Source of the DNA: Pseudomonas entomophila
GTDB taxonomy: Bacteria > Pseudomonadota > Gammaproteobacteria > Pseudomonadales > Pseudomonadaceae
Length of the DNA stretch: 35,255 nucleotides
Assembly (NCBI RefSeq): GCF_013523125.1
Contig: NZ_JAAMQJ010000045.1
Span: forward strand, 1-35,255
Direction of reading: 5' to 3'
This document shows positions 18,601 to 25,374 of this stretch, one piece after another. Each line of letters opens with the position of its first letter. The first letter of the stretch is position 1. The notes under the pieces were generated by a model. It did not search any database. It worked only from the letters and a program-made list of their open reading frames with translations, and was not told the origin of the DNA. The position numbers and the translations under genes are program-made.

Positions 18601-20108
18601 AAATGGCCGTCGTCCTGCAGCGTGGCCTGTTCCGACTGTTCGGCGAAGGGTTCCAGATCTCTGTGCCATAACACCTTTCGTTCGTCCTGAGTGACGACCG
18701 GCTCCAGGGCATCGACGAAGGCGCTTCGCGCGAAACCCCGTGCGATGACCGTGATGCCGGTCGCTGTCGCCGCCGTGATCGCCACGGTCTCGGCGACGCC
18801 GAGCAGGTGCTGCAAGGCTTCGTGTTGATGGCCGCGGTGCCAGTGCTTGATGCCTTCATAGACCTCGACTGTCGTCTGCGCCACGAGCCGCGCCAGCAGT
18901 GCGGCGCCGATGGCTGGCACGAACAGACCTGCCAGGTTGAGCAGATCGAGGCCAAGGGCCTCCCAGCGGTCCAGCCGCGCCTTCGAGGCCACACCGTCGG
19001 CGTCGGCATTGCTGACCAGCAGCACAGAAGCATCCGCCTTGACGCGCTGTACTTGTCGCGCCGCCAAGTGCTCGAACAGGTTGCCGCCAATGGTCGAGCC
19101 GTTGAGCTCCAGATCGCTGTGAGGGTCTGCGAGACGCACTGCCAGACGCTCGAGAAACGCCACGCGCTGCGCCAGCCCGACCGACAGGCTGAAACGACGC
19201 TGGTAGGCCGGGTGCTGCAGCGAGGCCGCCAGGGCGGTGTTCATGGCTTCCCAGCTCGCAAAGCGGCGCAACGGCTGCTCCGTATCGTTTGGCACGTACA
19301 GCACCACGCCGTGATCCACCCCTTCGACGCCTCGCAACTGGATCGCCAAGGCATCTTCGATCGCCGCGCCCACTACCGTGAGCGCCCCAGGGCAAGCCAC
19401 CACGGCGTGCTGATCGGCCGGGGTTGGCGCTTCCAGCAGTCGTTGCAACGCGGCCGCTTCATCGTCCGTGAGCACCCCCTGCAACAGCGCCATCTGCGCG
19501 CACACTGCCAGGGCTGCGCGCTTGTCCTGGCCGAGCGCATGTTGCGCCTCGGGGGTAAAAATCGTGTTCAGGTGTACCTGATACTGTGCGCCAAGGTCCA
19601 CTGCGCGTACAGCGGCCGCAAAGGCATCGGCATTACCCGACAGGACCTGGTCCTGGCCTTTGCGCACCAGTCCGGTGCCTTCGTAGAAGGTGGCGCCTGC
19701 ATGAAAGTTCTGCATCAGCCGCAACAGAGCAGGTCGACGCAGCACGTTGAGGGTGTCGGTCGGCAAACCGATGCCGACAGGAGGTTTGAAGGTACGGCGC
19801 ACCTCGTGCCATTCGAGGTCCTTCAAGGCCACAGGCACGGACAGGTGCCTTGTCACGACGGCCTGTACATGCGCGTCGGCGAAGCGGTCGATCGGAATCA
19901 GCCCGGCCAGGTGCTCCTGTACCTGCTCCTGCGCAGCATGCTGGGCCGTGAAGCGGTCACGCAAGAGGTTGATCTGCGCAGGCGTGGCCTTGCGCAGCCA
20001 CTCAGGCAGACGATCACGAATGAACGCGTCGGTTGCGTCGTGGAGTTTCTCTTCGGTTGCAGGGGTGGGTTCGATGGGTACAGGCGAGAAAGCGGAGAGA
20101 ACGGACAT
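15612..20108 (-). CDS. LRR-NEL family E3 ubiquitin ligase-like protein with DUF6543-type N-terminus
   Basis: This 1498-residue protein has the layout of the large Pseudomonas NEL proteins. A long N-terminal region (about 30-600) resembles the dermonecrotic-toxin-like DUF6543 domain, with two hydrophobic stretches near 385-415 and 435-460. A central part of unassigned sequence follows. Leucine-rich repeats lie at about 1030-1190 (LQHVNLSDNRLTQVPAGLAR, LRSLRMSGNRL). A C-terminal NEL-like domain has Cys1299 in TCAD, the position of the catalytic Cys of IpaH/SspH ligases (CxD), and DEVEVSLAYRIRLAHDLDLP. IpaH-type enzymes are effectors that ubiquitinate host proteins. No secretion signal peptide is visible. 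The frame opens at 20141, but the ATG at 20108 has AAGGA 7 nt upstream. The ligase activity is inference. Confidence 0.82.
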   Translation of the reverse strand: MSVLSAFSPVPIEPTPATEEKLHDATDAFIRDRLPEWLRKATPAQINLLRDRFTAQHAAQEQVQEHLAGLIPIDRFADAHVQAVVTRHLSVPVALKDLEWHEVRRTFKPPVGIGLPTDTLNVLRRPALLRLMQNFHAGATFYEGTGLVRKGQDQVLSGNADAFAAAVRAVDLGAQYQVHLNTIFTPEAQHALGQDKRAALAVCAQMALLQGVLTDDEAAALQRLLEAPTPADQHAVVACPGALTVVGAAIEDALAIQLRGVEGVDHGVVLYVPNDTEQPLRRFASWEAMNTALAASLQHPAYQRRFSLSVGLAQRVAFLERLAVRLADPHSDLELNGSTIGGNLFEHLAARQVQRVKADASVLLVSNADADGVASKARLDRWEALGLDLLNLAGLFVPAIGAALLARLVAQTTVEVYEGIKHWHRGHQHEALQHLLGVAETVAITAATATGITVIARGFARSAFVDALEPVVTQDERKVLWHRDLEPFAEQSEQATLQDDGHFSDGTRDWIRVDGRLYRIHQPEPGRAWRLKHPRGDGAYEPVVEFNGERAWRLRDHRPLEWNDTARLLDTLWPHDPPLGAMRAEHMLRVAGMDQDELRGLLVEHRHTPCNLKSAIHWFAADQRIDAFYERLGSTALPTDMALSSWCQAQPQLAGLEGAQLLSALLEGQGWIRPRLFEHLTADEPSSDPLHALVKRDFPGLPTLYVQAVLEKATDIERTVASAEQRLPLAWATRARALLQLARLNKALAGLYLSSAYTTGTGEMVLGLLRRVRWPGRLGLELRDGPDGALLARLEPQGPDTTLCVLVHEEDGVHLYDERGLEREEPVQAPRTLFQALVTLLSPQELTALDCQPHTAAEDLRQALLAHVPTGQAQCRQLAGWTPEPRWFNPGQRLPDGRVGYLLSGRRPSGNSARPLLRERIRRLYWGFNDQQVENYLNMLLRSPGSAFDILLNQELDYQRLDDALNTWANAARQFRPRAVRNRLNAAIRRCWRLQGPIVFAADGQADGMLLDLSDYPVGTLPELPERTDFGHVTQLILTRMGLESVPDLFMRAFTSLQHVNLSDNRLTQVPAGLARLRTLRSLRMSGNRLVYSEQLIDRLQSLPSLCLIDLRFNPLGQFAWRHNPRLRLQTLMLSHTQLHQWPTGLLACPYLECVDLRSNQISLLPPDLLRMPFSYRRAFAVDDNPLSRWDLDRLVAHDPASVAPDWNLIGDEANTRALWLSDVPSVDQPRRVALWDRVRALPTSAGLIALLGELAHSADYRQAREALQSQVWELLGHVDTDSDLREDVLARANEPRTCADCAADRFAELRLHVMVFEARRTTGPQREQALLNLGRRLFRLDRLDQFVRADIAARIASGRGVDEVEVSLAYRIRLAHDLDLPAQPMHMLFEQVANVSSADLGDALETVRTAERSSALADNLSRRSFWRDYLEDSHGAAFTAVRDTFAAHGSALDDLADTLTSEQYHARWQTLNGEREAALQAVALQLTEEALARHPLE

Positions 20109-20230
20109 GTGGCATTCCTTCTGGGTCGAAGCTGCCACCATCGGTTACCGTCGCGATGGCCGGCAGAGGGAAACGATGACGCCCAAAAGGACTGTCACCG
20201 TCTGTGCAAGCGCCTTCGCGCTGCCCTCTG

Positions 20231-21253
20231 TCAGTCGATGCCACTGACCGTGGAACACACCAGGGCGCGGTACTGCCCAGGATTGCACCCGAACCACTTT
20301 CGAAAAGCCTTGTAGAACGAGCTGGTATCGGCAAAGCCCAGGCGCTCGGCGAGGTCGCTCATGCCCTGCCGGCCCTCATCCAACCAGGCAATCGCCAGTT
20401 CCCGCCGAACGCTGTCCTTGAGGCTCTGGAACGAAGCCCCTTCTTCGGCCAGCCGTCGGCGCAAGGTAGAAGCCGACAGATGCAGCTCACGGGCCAAGCC
20501 GTCGGCATCCGGCCAACGTGCAGGCTCGCGCTGCAGCAGTTGCCGACGCAACCGACGCCCCAGGCTGTCCGGATCCCTGTACTTGACCAGGATGTTGCCA
20601 GGTGCCTGAGCCAGGAACCGCTTCAATTCTGCCGCGCCACGACGAATACCGGTATCCAGGCAGTCGTCGGCGATGAGCATGCGTGACGGCGTCCGCCCGA
20701 ACCGCAGGTTCTCGGAAAACATCACTCGATAATCCTCGCAGAACGACGGTTCGTCACAACGCAGGTCGATCGCCAGAATCGGCAAGCGGCGCCCTGCCAG
20801 CCAGCAGAGGATGCCGTGAATGAACATCCAAAGCGTGAAGTAGGTGAACGCCCGGCGGGGCGAGGCCAATGGTTCGTCGAGCACGATTTCGGCCACCCCC
20901 GCATGACGCACCAGGTGCGGACGCAGATCGGCCAGCATCAGCCGGAGAAACGCCAGAAGCGTCTCGAGCCCTGCCCCCAGCGTCGGCTGGGTCATGCTGG
21001 CCTGGCAGATGAATGCCAGGCTGCCATGGCGCAGGCCACGGCGGTCCATGCCGAAGAATTCGTCATCGTTTTGCCGTGCCAGCAACCGCCACAGGCTCGA
21101 GTAGGACTGTACCGACACACGCGCCGTCGAACGCTCGAGCAGCGCAGGATCGATACCGGCCCGCAGCAGTGTTTCAACCGGTGTCTGCGCGGTGCAGGCC
21201 TGCTGCAACGCTTCACGGACCAGATGGATCGAAATGGTGTCTTTGTCGCTCAT
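20231..21253 (-). CDS. AraC-family transcriptional regulator
   Basis: The 340-residue product has an N-terminal ligand-sensing domain of the arabinose-binding-like type seen in OruR/ArgR-like AraC regulators (about 20-215) and a C-terminal AraC DNA-binding domain (about 235-335). The latter has two helix-turn-helix parts: DGLARELHLSASTLRRRLAE and MSDLAERLGFADTSSFYKAF, ending WFGCNPGQYR. No Shine-Dalgarno is evident before the ATG at 21253. It lies on the same strand as, and 122 bp upstream of, the NEL gene, and 34 bp after the FMN reductase gene. The fad-type cluster farther down the strand is a possible target, since such regulators often adjoin catabolic genes, but nothing in the sequence proves it. 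Confidence 0.85.
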   Translation of the reverse strand: MSDKDTISIHLVREALQQACTAQTPVETLLRAGIDPALLERSTARVSVQSYSSLWRLLARQNDDEFFGMDRRGLRHGSLAFICQASMTQPTLGAGLETLLAFLRLMLADLRPHLVRHAGVAEIVLDEPLASPRRAFTYFTLWMFIHGILCWLAGRRLPILAIDLRCDEPSFCEDYRVMFSENLRFGRTPSRMLIADDCLDTGIRRGAAELKRFLAQAPGNILVKYRDPDSLGRRLRRQLLQREPARWPDADGLARELHLSASTLRRRLAEEGASFQSLKDSVRRELAIAWLDEGRQGMSDLAERLGFADTSSFYKAFRKWFGCNPGQYRALVCSTVSGID

Positions 21254-21287
21254 GGGTATGATTGAAGCACGTGCCAGAACGGCAGGC

Positions 21288-21848
21288 CTATGCGTTGGCG
21301 TGATTGCGCTCTACCCATTCGGCGAACGTGTTCATGAAGCCTTGCAGGAAGGGGCGGGTCTTCTCGCTCAGAGTGTCCTGTTCGTCGAACAGATCGGCCA
21401 CCCCGCCAATGTAGGCCTCCGGCATCTGCATGCACGGCATGTCGAGAAAGACCAGCGCCTGACGCACGTTGTGGTTGGCGCCGAAACCACCCAGGCCACC
21501 CGGCGAGGCGCTCACCACGGCACTCGGCTTGCGGTTCCAGGCACTGTCACCGTAGGGCCGCGAGCCGACGTCGATGGCATTCTTCAAGGCCCCGGTCATG
21601 GTGCGGTTGTACTCGGGTGTCACGAACACGACCGCATCGCTGGCCTTGATGGCCTGGCGAAAGACCGACCAGGCTTCAGGCGCCGAGTCTTCGAGGTCCT
21701 CGTTGTACAAGGGAAGATCGCCGATCTCAACGATCTTCAGCTCGAGGCTGGAGGGCGCCAGCGACATCAGCGCCTTGGCCACCTTGCGGTTGTAGGAAGC
21801 CTTGCGCAAGCTGCCGACGATCACTGCTACCGAATACACCTGGCTCAT
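21288..21848 (-). CDS. chrR: NADPH-dependent FMN reductase / quinone reductase (ChrR-like)
   Basis: This 186-residue flavoprotein has a flavodoxin-like fold. GSLRKASYNRKVAKAL (about 12-27) is the FMN phosphate loop, and TPEYNRTMTGALKNAID followed by SRPYG is the family signature. Length and sequence resemble P. putida ChrR, a soluble enzyme that reduces quinones and, incidentally, chromate, and defends against oxidative stress. AAGGTG precedes the ATG at 21848. A TATAAC-like -10 (minus strand, near 21877-21882) lies upstream with a poor -35. It is the first gene of the minus-strand run that continues with the AraC regulator. A closely related paralogue of ChrR cannot be excluded. Confidence 0.85.
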   Translation of the reverse strand: MSQVYSVAVIVGSLRKASYNRKVAKALMSLAPSSLELKIVEIGDLPLYNEDLEDSAPEAWSVFRQAIKASDAVVFVTPEYNRTMTGALKNAIDVGSRPYGDSAWNRKPSAVVSASPGGLGGFGANHNVRQALVFLDMPCMQMPEAYIGGVADLFDEQDTLSEKTRPFLQGFMNTFAEWVERNHANA

Positions 21849-22002
21849 GGACGGACACCTTTATGAACGGAAGGAAAGAAGTCGTTATAGCTGACCGTCC
21901 CGGACCTGCTTAAGTTTTTTTCCGCCGCTGGAAAACTTCCCGCGCCGGGCGAGGGTCTATCGCTGCGGAAATTCAATTTATCTCGTAGAGGTTGTACGCT
22001 AA

Positions 22003-22221
22003 ATGGCAGCAGTACTGGTCGGTCGGTTCCATGCACGGGACGCCGAAGGACGCATCTACCCGGTCCATCAATTCGAAGAGGCGCCTGCAGCCGCGGAAGG
22101 TGCTGCGCTGGCCTCGCCTGTGACTGTCTACCGCCTGGCGATCGGCGACCGCGTCAACCACCTGGGAGACGATCGTTTCGAGTTGGCGCAGACAGGCGTC
22201 GAGCTGATTCGCGTTCCCTGA
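22003..22221 (+). CDS. Small hypothetical protein (72 residues)
   Basis: The product is a small acidic, soluble-looking protein with no signal peptide or membrane segment. It has a beta-like pattern: MAAVLVGRFHARDAEGRIYP, then VTVYRLAIGDRVNHLGDDRF and ELAQTGVELIRVP. I recall similar short conserved proteins in Pseudomonas but know no function. GAGG lies about 11 nt upstream of the ATG, a rather long spacing. It is divergent from chrR and convergent with dnaQ. A GC-rich imperfect hairpin (GAGG..CCGC / GCGGCCTC) follows the stop near 22224-22246. Confidence 0.6.
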   Translation: MAAVLVGRFHARDAEGRIYPVHQFEEAPAAAEGAALASPVTVYRLAIGDRVNHLGDDRFELAQTGVELIRVP

Positions 22222-22284
22222 CGAGGGGCCGCCCCCTGCGGCCTCATACTGCCCCCTGCCTTCTCCAGGCGACGACTCGACGCC

Positions 22285-23031
22285 CTACCCTGCCAGTGTC
22301 TGCCAGATCGCCGGTCCACCGGCCGCCTTGGCGATGGCCTCCAGCCGTGCCAGATGCGCCTGCTCTTCGTCCGCCGTTGCCCGGATGACCGGACCCGGCA
22401 CGCGATCGGCAGGTAGTCGGCGAATCTCGGTGGCCTTGCCCTGCTGACCCGACGAATCGTCTTCGTTGCCATGTCCGGCCAGCGACAGACTGGTCTGGCC
22501 GCCAGTCATCGCCAGGTAGACATCGGCCAGCAACTCCGAGTCGAGCAAGGCGCCGTGCAGTTCACGGCCGGAGTTGTCGATGCCGTAGCGTTTGCACAGC
22601 GCATCGAGGCTGTTGCGCTGACCCGGGTGACGCGAACGCGCCATCATCAAGGTGTCGAGGATGCCGCAATGCTGGCCAATGTCAGCGCGATCCTGCTGCC
22701 CGGACAGGGCGAACTCGTGGTTGATGAAGCCCACGTCGAACGCCGCGTTGTGGATGACCAGCTGGGCGCCCTGGATGAAATCGAAGAACTCGTCGGCAAC
22801 GTCGGCGAAGCGCGGCTTGCCGATCAGGAAGGCATCGGTGATGCCGTGCACGCCGATGGCGCCTTCGTCACTGTCGCGATCGGGCTGCAGATAGACGTGA
22901 AAGTGTCGCCCGGTCAGGCGGCGGCCGATGATCTCGACGCACCCGATCTCGATGATGCGGTGGCCATCGCCGACCGGCATACCCGTGGTCTCGGTATCGA
23001 GCACCACGAACCTACTCAACTGCTGTTCCAC
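22285..23031 (-). CDS. dnaQ: DNA polymerase III epsilon subunit (3'-5' proofreading exonuclease)
   Basis: This is the proofreading subunit of the replicative polymerase. From the GTG at 23031 the product is 248 residues with ExoI VVLDTETTGM (Asp12, Glu14), ExoII VIHNAAFDVGFIN and ExoIII HGALLDSELLADVY. The clamp-binding segment QTSLSLAG follows the exonuclease domain, and the C-terminal tail binds the alpha subunit. The frame is open to a TTG at 23055, but GGAGA sits 8 nt before the GTG and the shorter start brings the exonuclease core to its usual N-terminal position. It lies 33 bp after rnhA on the same strand, whereas in E. coli the pair is divergent. Confidence 0.95.
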   Translation of the reverse strand: MEQQLSRFVVLDTETTGMPVGDGHRIIEIGCVEIIGRRLTGRHFHVYLQPDRDSDEGAIGVHGITDAFLIGKPRFADVADEFFDFIQGAQLVIHNAAFDVGFINHEFALSGQQDRADIGQHCGILDTLMMARSRHPGQRNSLDALCKRYGIDNSGRELHGALLDSELLADVYLAMTGGQTSLSLAGHGNEDDSSGQQGKATEIRRLPADRVPGPVIRATADEEQAHLARLEAIAKAAGGPAIWQTLAG

Positions 23032-23064
23032 CTGTAAGGTCTCCGTCGACTGCAAGGGGTACGA

Positions 23065-23523
23065 TCAGGACGCGGCGTGACGTTGCGCGCGCACGTCGTC
23101 GACGCCCCGGTTGGCCAACTGGTCGGCGCGCTCGTTGCCTGCATGGCCGATGTGCCCGCGCACCCACTTCCAGGTCACCTGGTGACGATTGACCTGCTCG
23201 TCCAGCAACTTCCACAGGTCGGCGTTCTTCACGGGCTCCTTGGCCGCCGTCTTCCAGCCGCGCTTCTTCCAGTTGGTCATCCACTCGGTGATGCCTTTCA
23301 TCACGTACTGCGAGTCGGTGACCAACAACACCGCGCACTCGCGCTTGAGCGCCATCAACCCCTGGATGGCGGCCATCAGCTCCATGCGGTTGTTGGTGGT
23401 GTTGGGCTCGCCGCCCCAGAGCTCCTTTTCCGCCCCCTTGTAAACCATCAACACACCCCAGCCACCAGGGCCCGGGTTGCCCTTGCAGGCGCCATCGGTG
23501 TAGATCTCGATGCTATCGCTCAT
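23065..23523 (-). CDS. rnhA: Ribonuclease HI
   Basis: This 152-residue enzyme cuts the RNA strand of RNA:DNA hybrids. The catalytic residues fall exactly at the E. coli numbers: Asp10 (IYTDGACKGNPGPGGWG), Glu48 (NNRMELMAAI), Asp70 (VTDSQYV), His124 and Asp134 (GHIGHAGNERADQLA). The basic handle region (NWKKRGWKTAAKEPVKN) is present. It starts at ATG 23523 with a poor ribosome site (GAGCGG), 42 bp after the methyltransferase gene, and is likely cotranscribed with it and dnaQ. Confidence 0.96.
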   Translation of the reverse strand: MSDSIEIYTDGACKGNPGPGGWGVLMVYKGAEKELWGGEPNTTNNRMELMAAIQGLMALKRECAVLLVTDSQYVMKGITEWMTNWKKRGWKTAAKEPVKNADLWKLLDEQVNRHQVTWKWVRGHIGHAGNERADQLANRGVDDVRAQRHAAS

Positions 23524-23565
23524 GTACCGCTCAGTGTTCGATTGAAAAGTCAGGCCGTGGCCAGG

Positions 23566-24324
23566 TCAGGGCTCGCTGGAGCGGCGATTGGCCTTGGCCA
23601 GCGGCAAGGGCAACAATTTGCCCATGGGTTCGCGCCGTGGTCGAGCCAAGGGCCGCAGGCCGCTCACCATCTTGCGGGCGACGAGCAGGTAGACGCCGCC
23701 GCCGGCACACTGCCAGCCCCCAGCGGTATGTTCCCAGCCCATCAGCCGTTGCTGCCAGGCCGCCGATACGAGCGGCGGACGATAACATCCGAAGCGCCGT
23801 TTCTCCAGCGCGAACCCCAGCAGGCCCAGCCAGTCGGCCACCCGCGAAGGGGCGATGCAGCGGGCACGTCGCAGGGCACCACGGCCGAACAGATGGCTTG
23901 CACCCCAGGCACTCCAGGGGTTGATCCCGACGATCAGGACATGACCGCCCGGACGCACGGCCTGCGCCGCCTCACGCAGCAGGCCATGGGGCGAGAGGCT
24001 GAAATCCAGCCCATGCTGCAACACGACCAGGTCGGCAGCATGCTCGCCCAGCGGCCAGGCCTGTTCTTCGCAGACGATGTCCACGCCGGGAAACGGGGCG
24101 CCCAGGCGTACGTTGCGCTGGATTCGCGACGCGCTCGGGGAAGGCTCGGCGCAGGGCCCGTAATGGATGGAAAAGCCGCCGAAATAGCGCGAGAGCTCGT
24201 CCTCGAGCAAGCGCTGCCCTTCGTGCAACATCAGTTGCCCTGGCGGCCCTTCGAACCAGTCGCGGGCCATCGCGATCAGCTCGACCCACTCGCGGTCGGC
24301 CTGGGCAAATGCCTGGTCGGTCAT
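23566..24324 (-). CDS. YafS-like class I SAM-dependent methyltransferase homologue
   Basis: The 252-residue product lies between gloB and rnhA, where E. coli has yafS, and matches YafS in pattern: AWPLGEHAADLVVLQHGLDF, then SPHGLLREAAQAVRPGGHVL and IVGINPWSAWG (motifs for late Rossmann strands). The first SAM-binding motif, usually a D/E-x-G-x-G loop, is not evident; the corresponding N-terminal stretch reads SIHYGPCAEPSPSAS. The tail is basic and proline-rich. No substrate is known. The frame extends to 24426, but the ATG at 24324 has AGGAG 7 nt upstream and is clearly the start. It leads the yafS-rnhA-dnaQ transcript and is divergent from gloB. Confidence 0.82.
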   Translation of the reverse strand: MTDQAFAQADREWVELIAMARDWFEGPPGQLMLHEGQRLLEDELSRYFGGFSIHYGPCAEPSPSASRIQRNVRLGAPFPGVDIVCEEQAWPLGEHAADLVVLQHGLDFSLSPHGLLREAAQAVRPGGHVLIVGINPWSAWGASHLFGRGALRRARCIAPSRVADWLGLLGFALEKRRFGCYRPPLVSAAWQQRLMGWEHTAGGWQCAGGGVYLLVARKMVSGLRPLARPRREPMGKLLPLPLAKANRRSSEP

Positions 24325-24428
24325 GGTGATCTCCTCGGATCGGTTGTCTGCCCCACGCAGCGCACGGCGGCGCGCGTATCGTCCGGCCGTGGCCGCTCTG
24401 GGTCGTCCGGCCCTGCGACAGGGCAAAC

Positions 24429-24457
24429 TTGGCGACGACCTGGGCGGTCCATAAGAT
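24429..24457 (+). promoter_or_regulatory. Candidate sigma-70 promoter for gloB
   Basis: TTGGCG (24429-24434) and TAAGAT (24452-24457), each 4 of 6 to consensus, are separated by 17 bp. The expected start near 24464 leaves about 32 nt to the ATG at 24496. Confidence 0.5.
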
Positions 24458-24495
24458 GACTGCCCTGCCCACTTCTGGCGAATCGGACCTTGCTC

Positions 24496-25275
24496 ATGAT
24501 ACAGATCGATGCGTTACCTGCTTTCTCGGACAACTATATCTGGCTGTTACAGGATACGGACACACGCCGATGCGCGGTGGTCGACCCCGGCGATGCCCAG
24601 CCGGTGCTCGACTGGCTCGACGCACATCCAGGCTGGACGCTGACGTCGATCCTGATCACCCACCACCACCACGACCACGTCGGCGGCGTCGAACGCCTCA
24701 AGCAGGCGACCGGCGCCCAGGTCAGCGGCCCGGCCAAGGAGACCATTCCGGCGCGCGATCGGGGCCTGACCGAGGGCGAGCGCATCGAAGCCCTGGGGCT
24801 GACGTTCACGGTCATCGAGGTTCCCGGCCATACCTTGGGGCATATCGCCCTGCACACCGTCAACGGCCAGACGCCTGTCCTGTTCAGCGGCGACACGCTG
24901 TTCGCCGGCGGTTGCGGTCGACTGTTCGAAGGCACCCCGGCCCAGATGCATGCCTCGCTTCAACGGCTGGCCGCGCTGCCAGACGACACGCAGGTGTACT
25001 GCGCCCATGAGTACACCTTGAGCAACCTGCGTTTCGCCCAGGCCGTGGAGCCTGAAAACCCCGATATCGCCCGCCGGCTGGCAGAGGTCGAACGGCTGCG
25101 GGCCGCCAAGCGGATCACCTTGCCCTCCACGCTCGGACTCGAGCGCTCGACCAACCCGTTCCTGCGCTGTTCGGAAACATCTGTTAAACAAAAAGCGGAC
25201 GAACGGGACGCGGCGGTCGCTAGCGATGCGAGCACCGTGTTTGCTGTGCTGAGGCGCTGGAAAGACAGTTTCTGA
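24496..25275 (+). CDS. gloB: Hydroxyacylglutathione hydrolase (glyoxalase II)
   Basis: This 259-residue zinc metallohydrolase splits S-lactoylglutathione to D-lactate and glutathione, the second step of methylglyoxal detoxification. The binuclear site THHHHDHVGG (His56, His58, Asp60, His61) is present, as are PGHTLGHI (His), SGDTLFAGGCGRLFEG (bridging Asp) and YCAHEYT (His). The C-terminal glutathione-binding part (KRITLPSTLGLERSTNPFLR) is complete. A TTG two codons upstream (24490) is possible, but the ATG at 24496 gives the usual N-terminus MIQIDALPAFSDNYIW. The next gene is mltD. Confidence 0.95.
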   Translation: MIQIDALPAFSDNYIWLLQDTDTRRCAVVDPGDAQPVLDWLDAHPGWTLTSILITHHHHDHVGGVERLKQATGAQVSGPAKETIPARDRGLTEGERIEALGLTFTVIEVPGHTLGHIALHTVNGQTPVLFSGDTLFAGGCGRLFEGTPAQMHASLQRLAALPDDTQVYCAHEYTLSNLRFAQAVEPENPDIARRLAEVERLRAAKRITLPSTLGLERSTNPFLRCSETSVKQKADERDAAVASDASTVFAVLRRWKDSF

Positions 25276-25300
25276 AGGCCGCAAGTTCCATCGGGTTATT

Positions 25301-25315
25301 GGTCAACGGTTGACC
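25301..25315. promoter_or_regulatory. Palindrome overlapping the mltD -35 element
   Basis: GGTCAA-CGG-TTGACC is a perfect 6-bp inverted repeat with a 3-bp centre. Its right arm contains the -35 hexamer of the mltD promoter, so a bound protein would block transcription; alternatively it is a small hairpin ending gloB transcripts. No known consensus is matched with confidence. Confidence 0.45.
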
Positions 25316-25338
25316 AGGCGGGGAGCGGTTTCTAGAAT
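25310..25338 (+). promoter_or_regulatory. Sigma-70 promoter for mltD
   Basis: TTGACC (25310-25315, 5 of 6) and TAGAAT (25333-25338, 5 of 6) have the ideal 17-bp spacing. The expected start near 25345 leaves about 30 nt to the ATG at 25375. It is the best promoter match in the window. Confidence 0.72.
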
Positions 25339-25374
25339 CGCCGAAATTTTTTGCCCGGAAACCCGTCCCCGCCG

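Noticed and set aside
18807..20315. 502-codon plus-strand frame opposite the NEL gene
   Set aside because: It crosses the 5' end of the NEL gene and the end of the AraC gene without a ribosome site or any recognisable motif.
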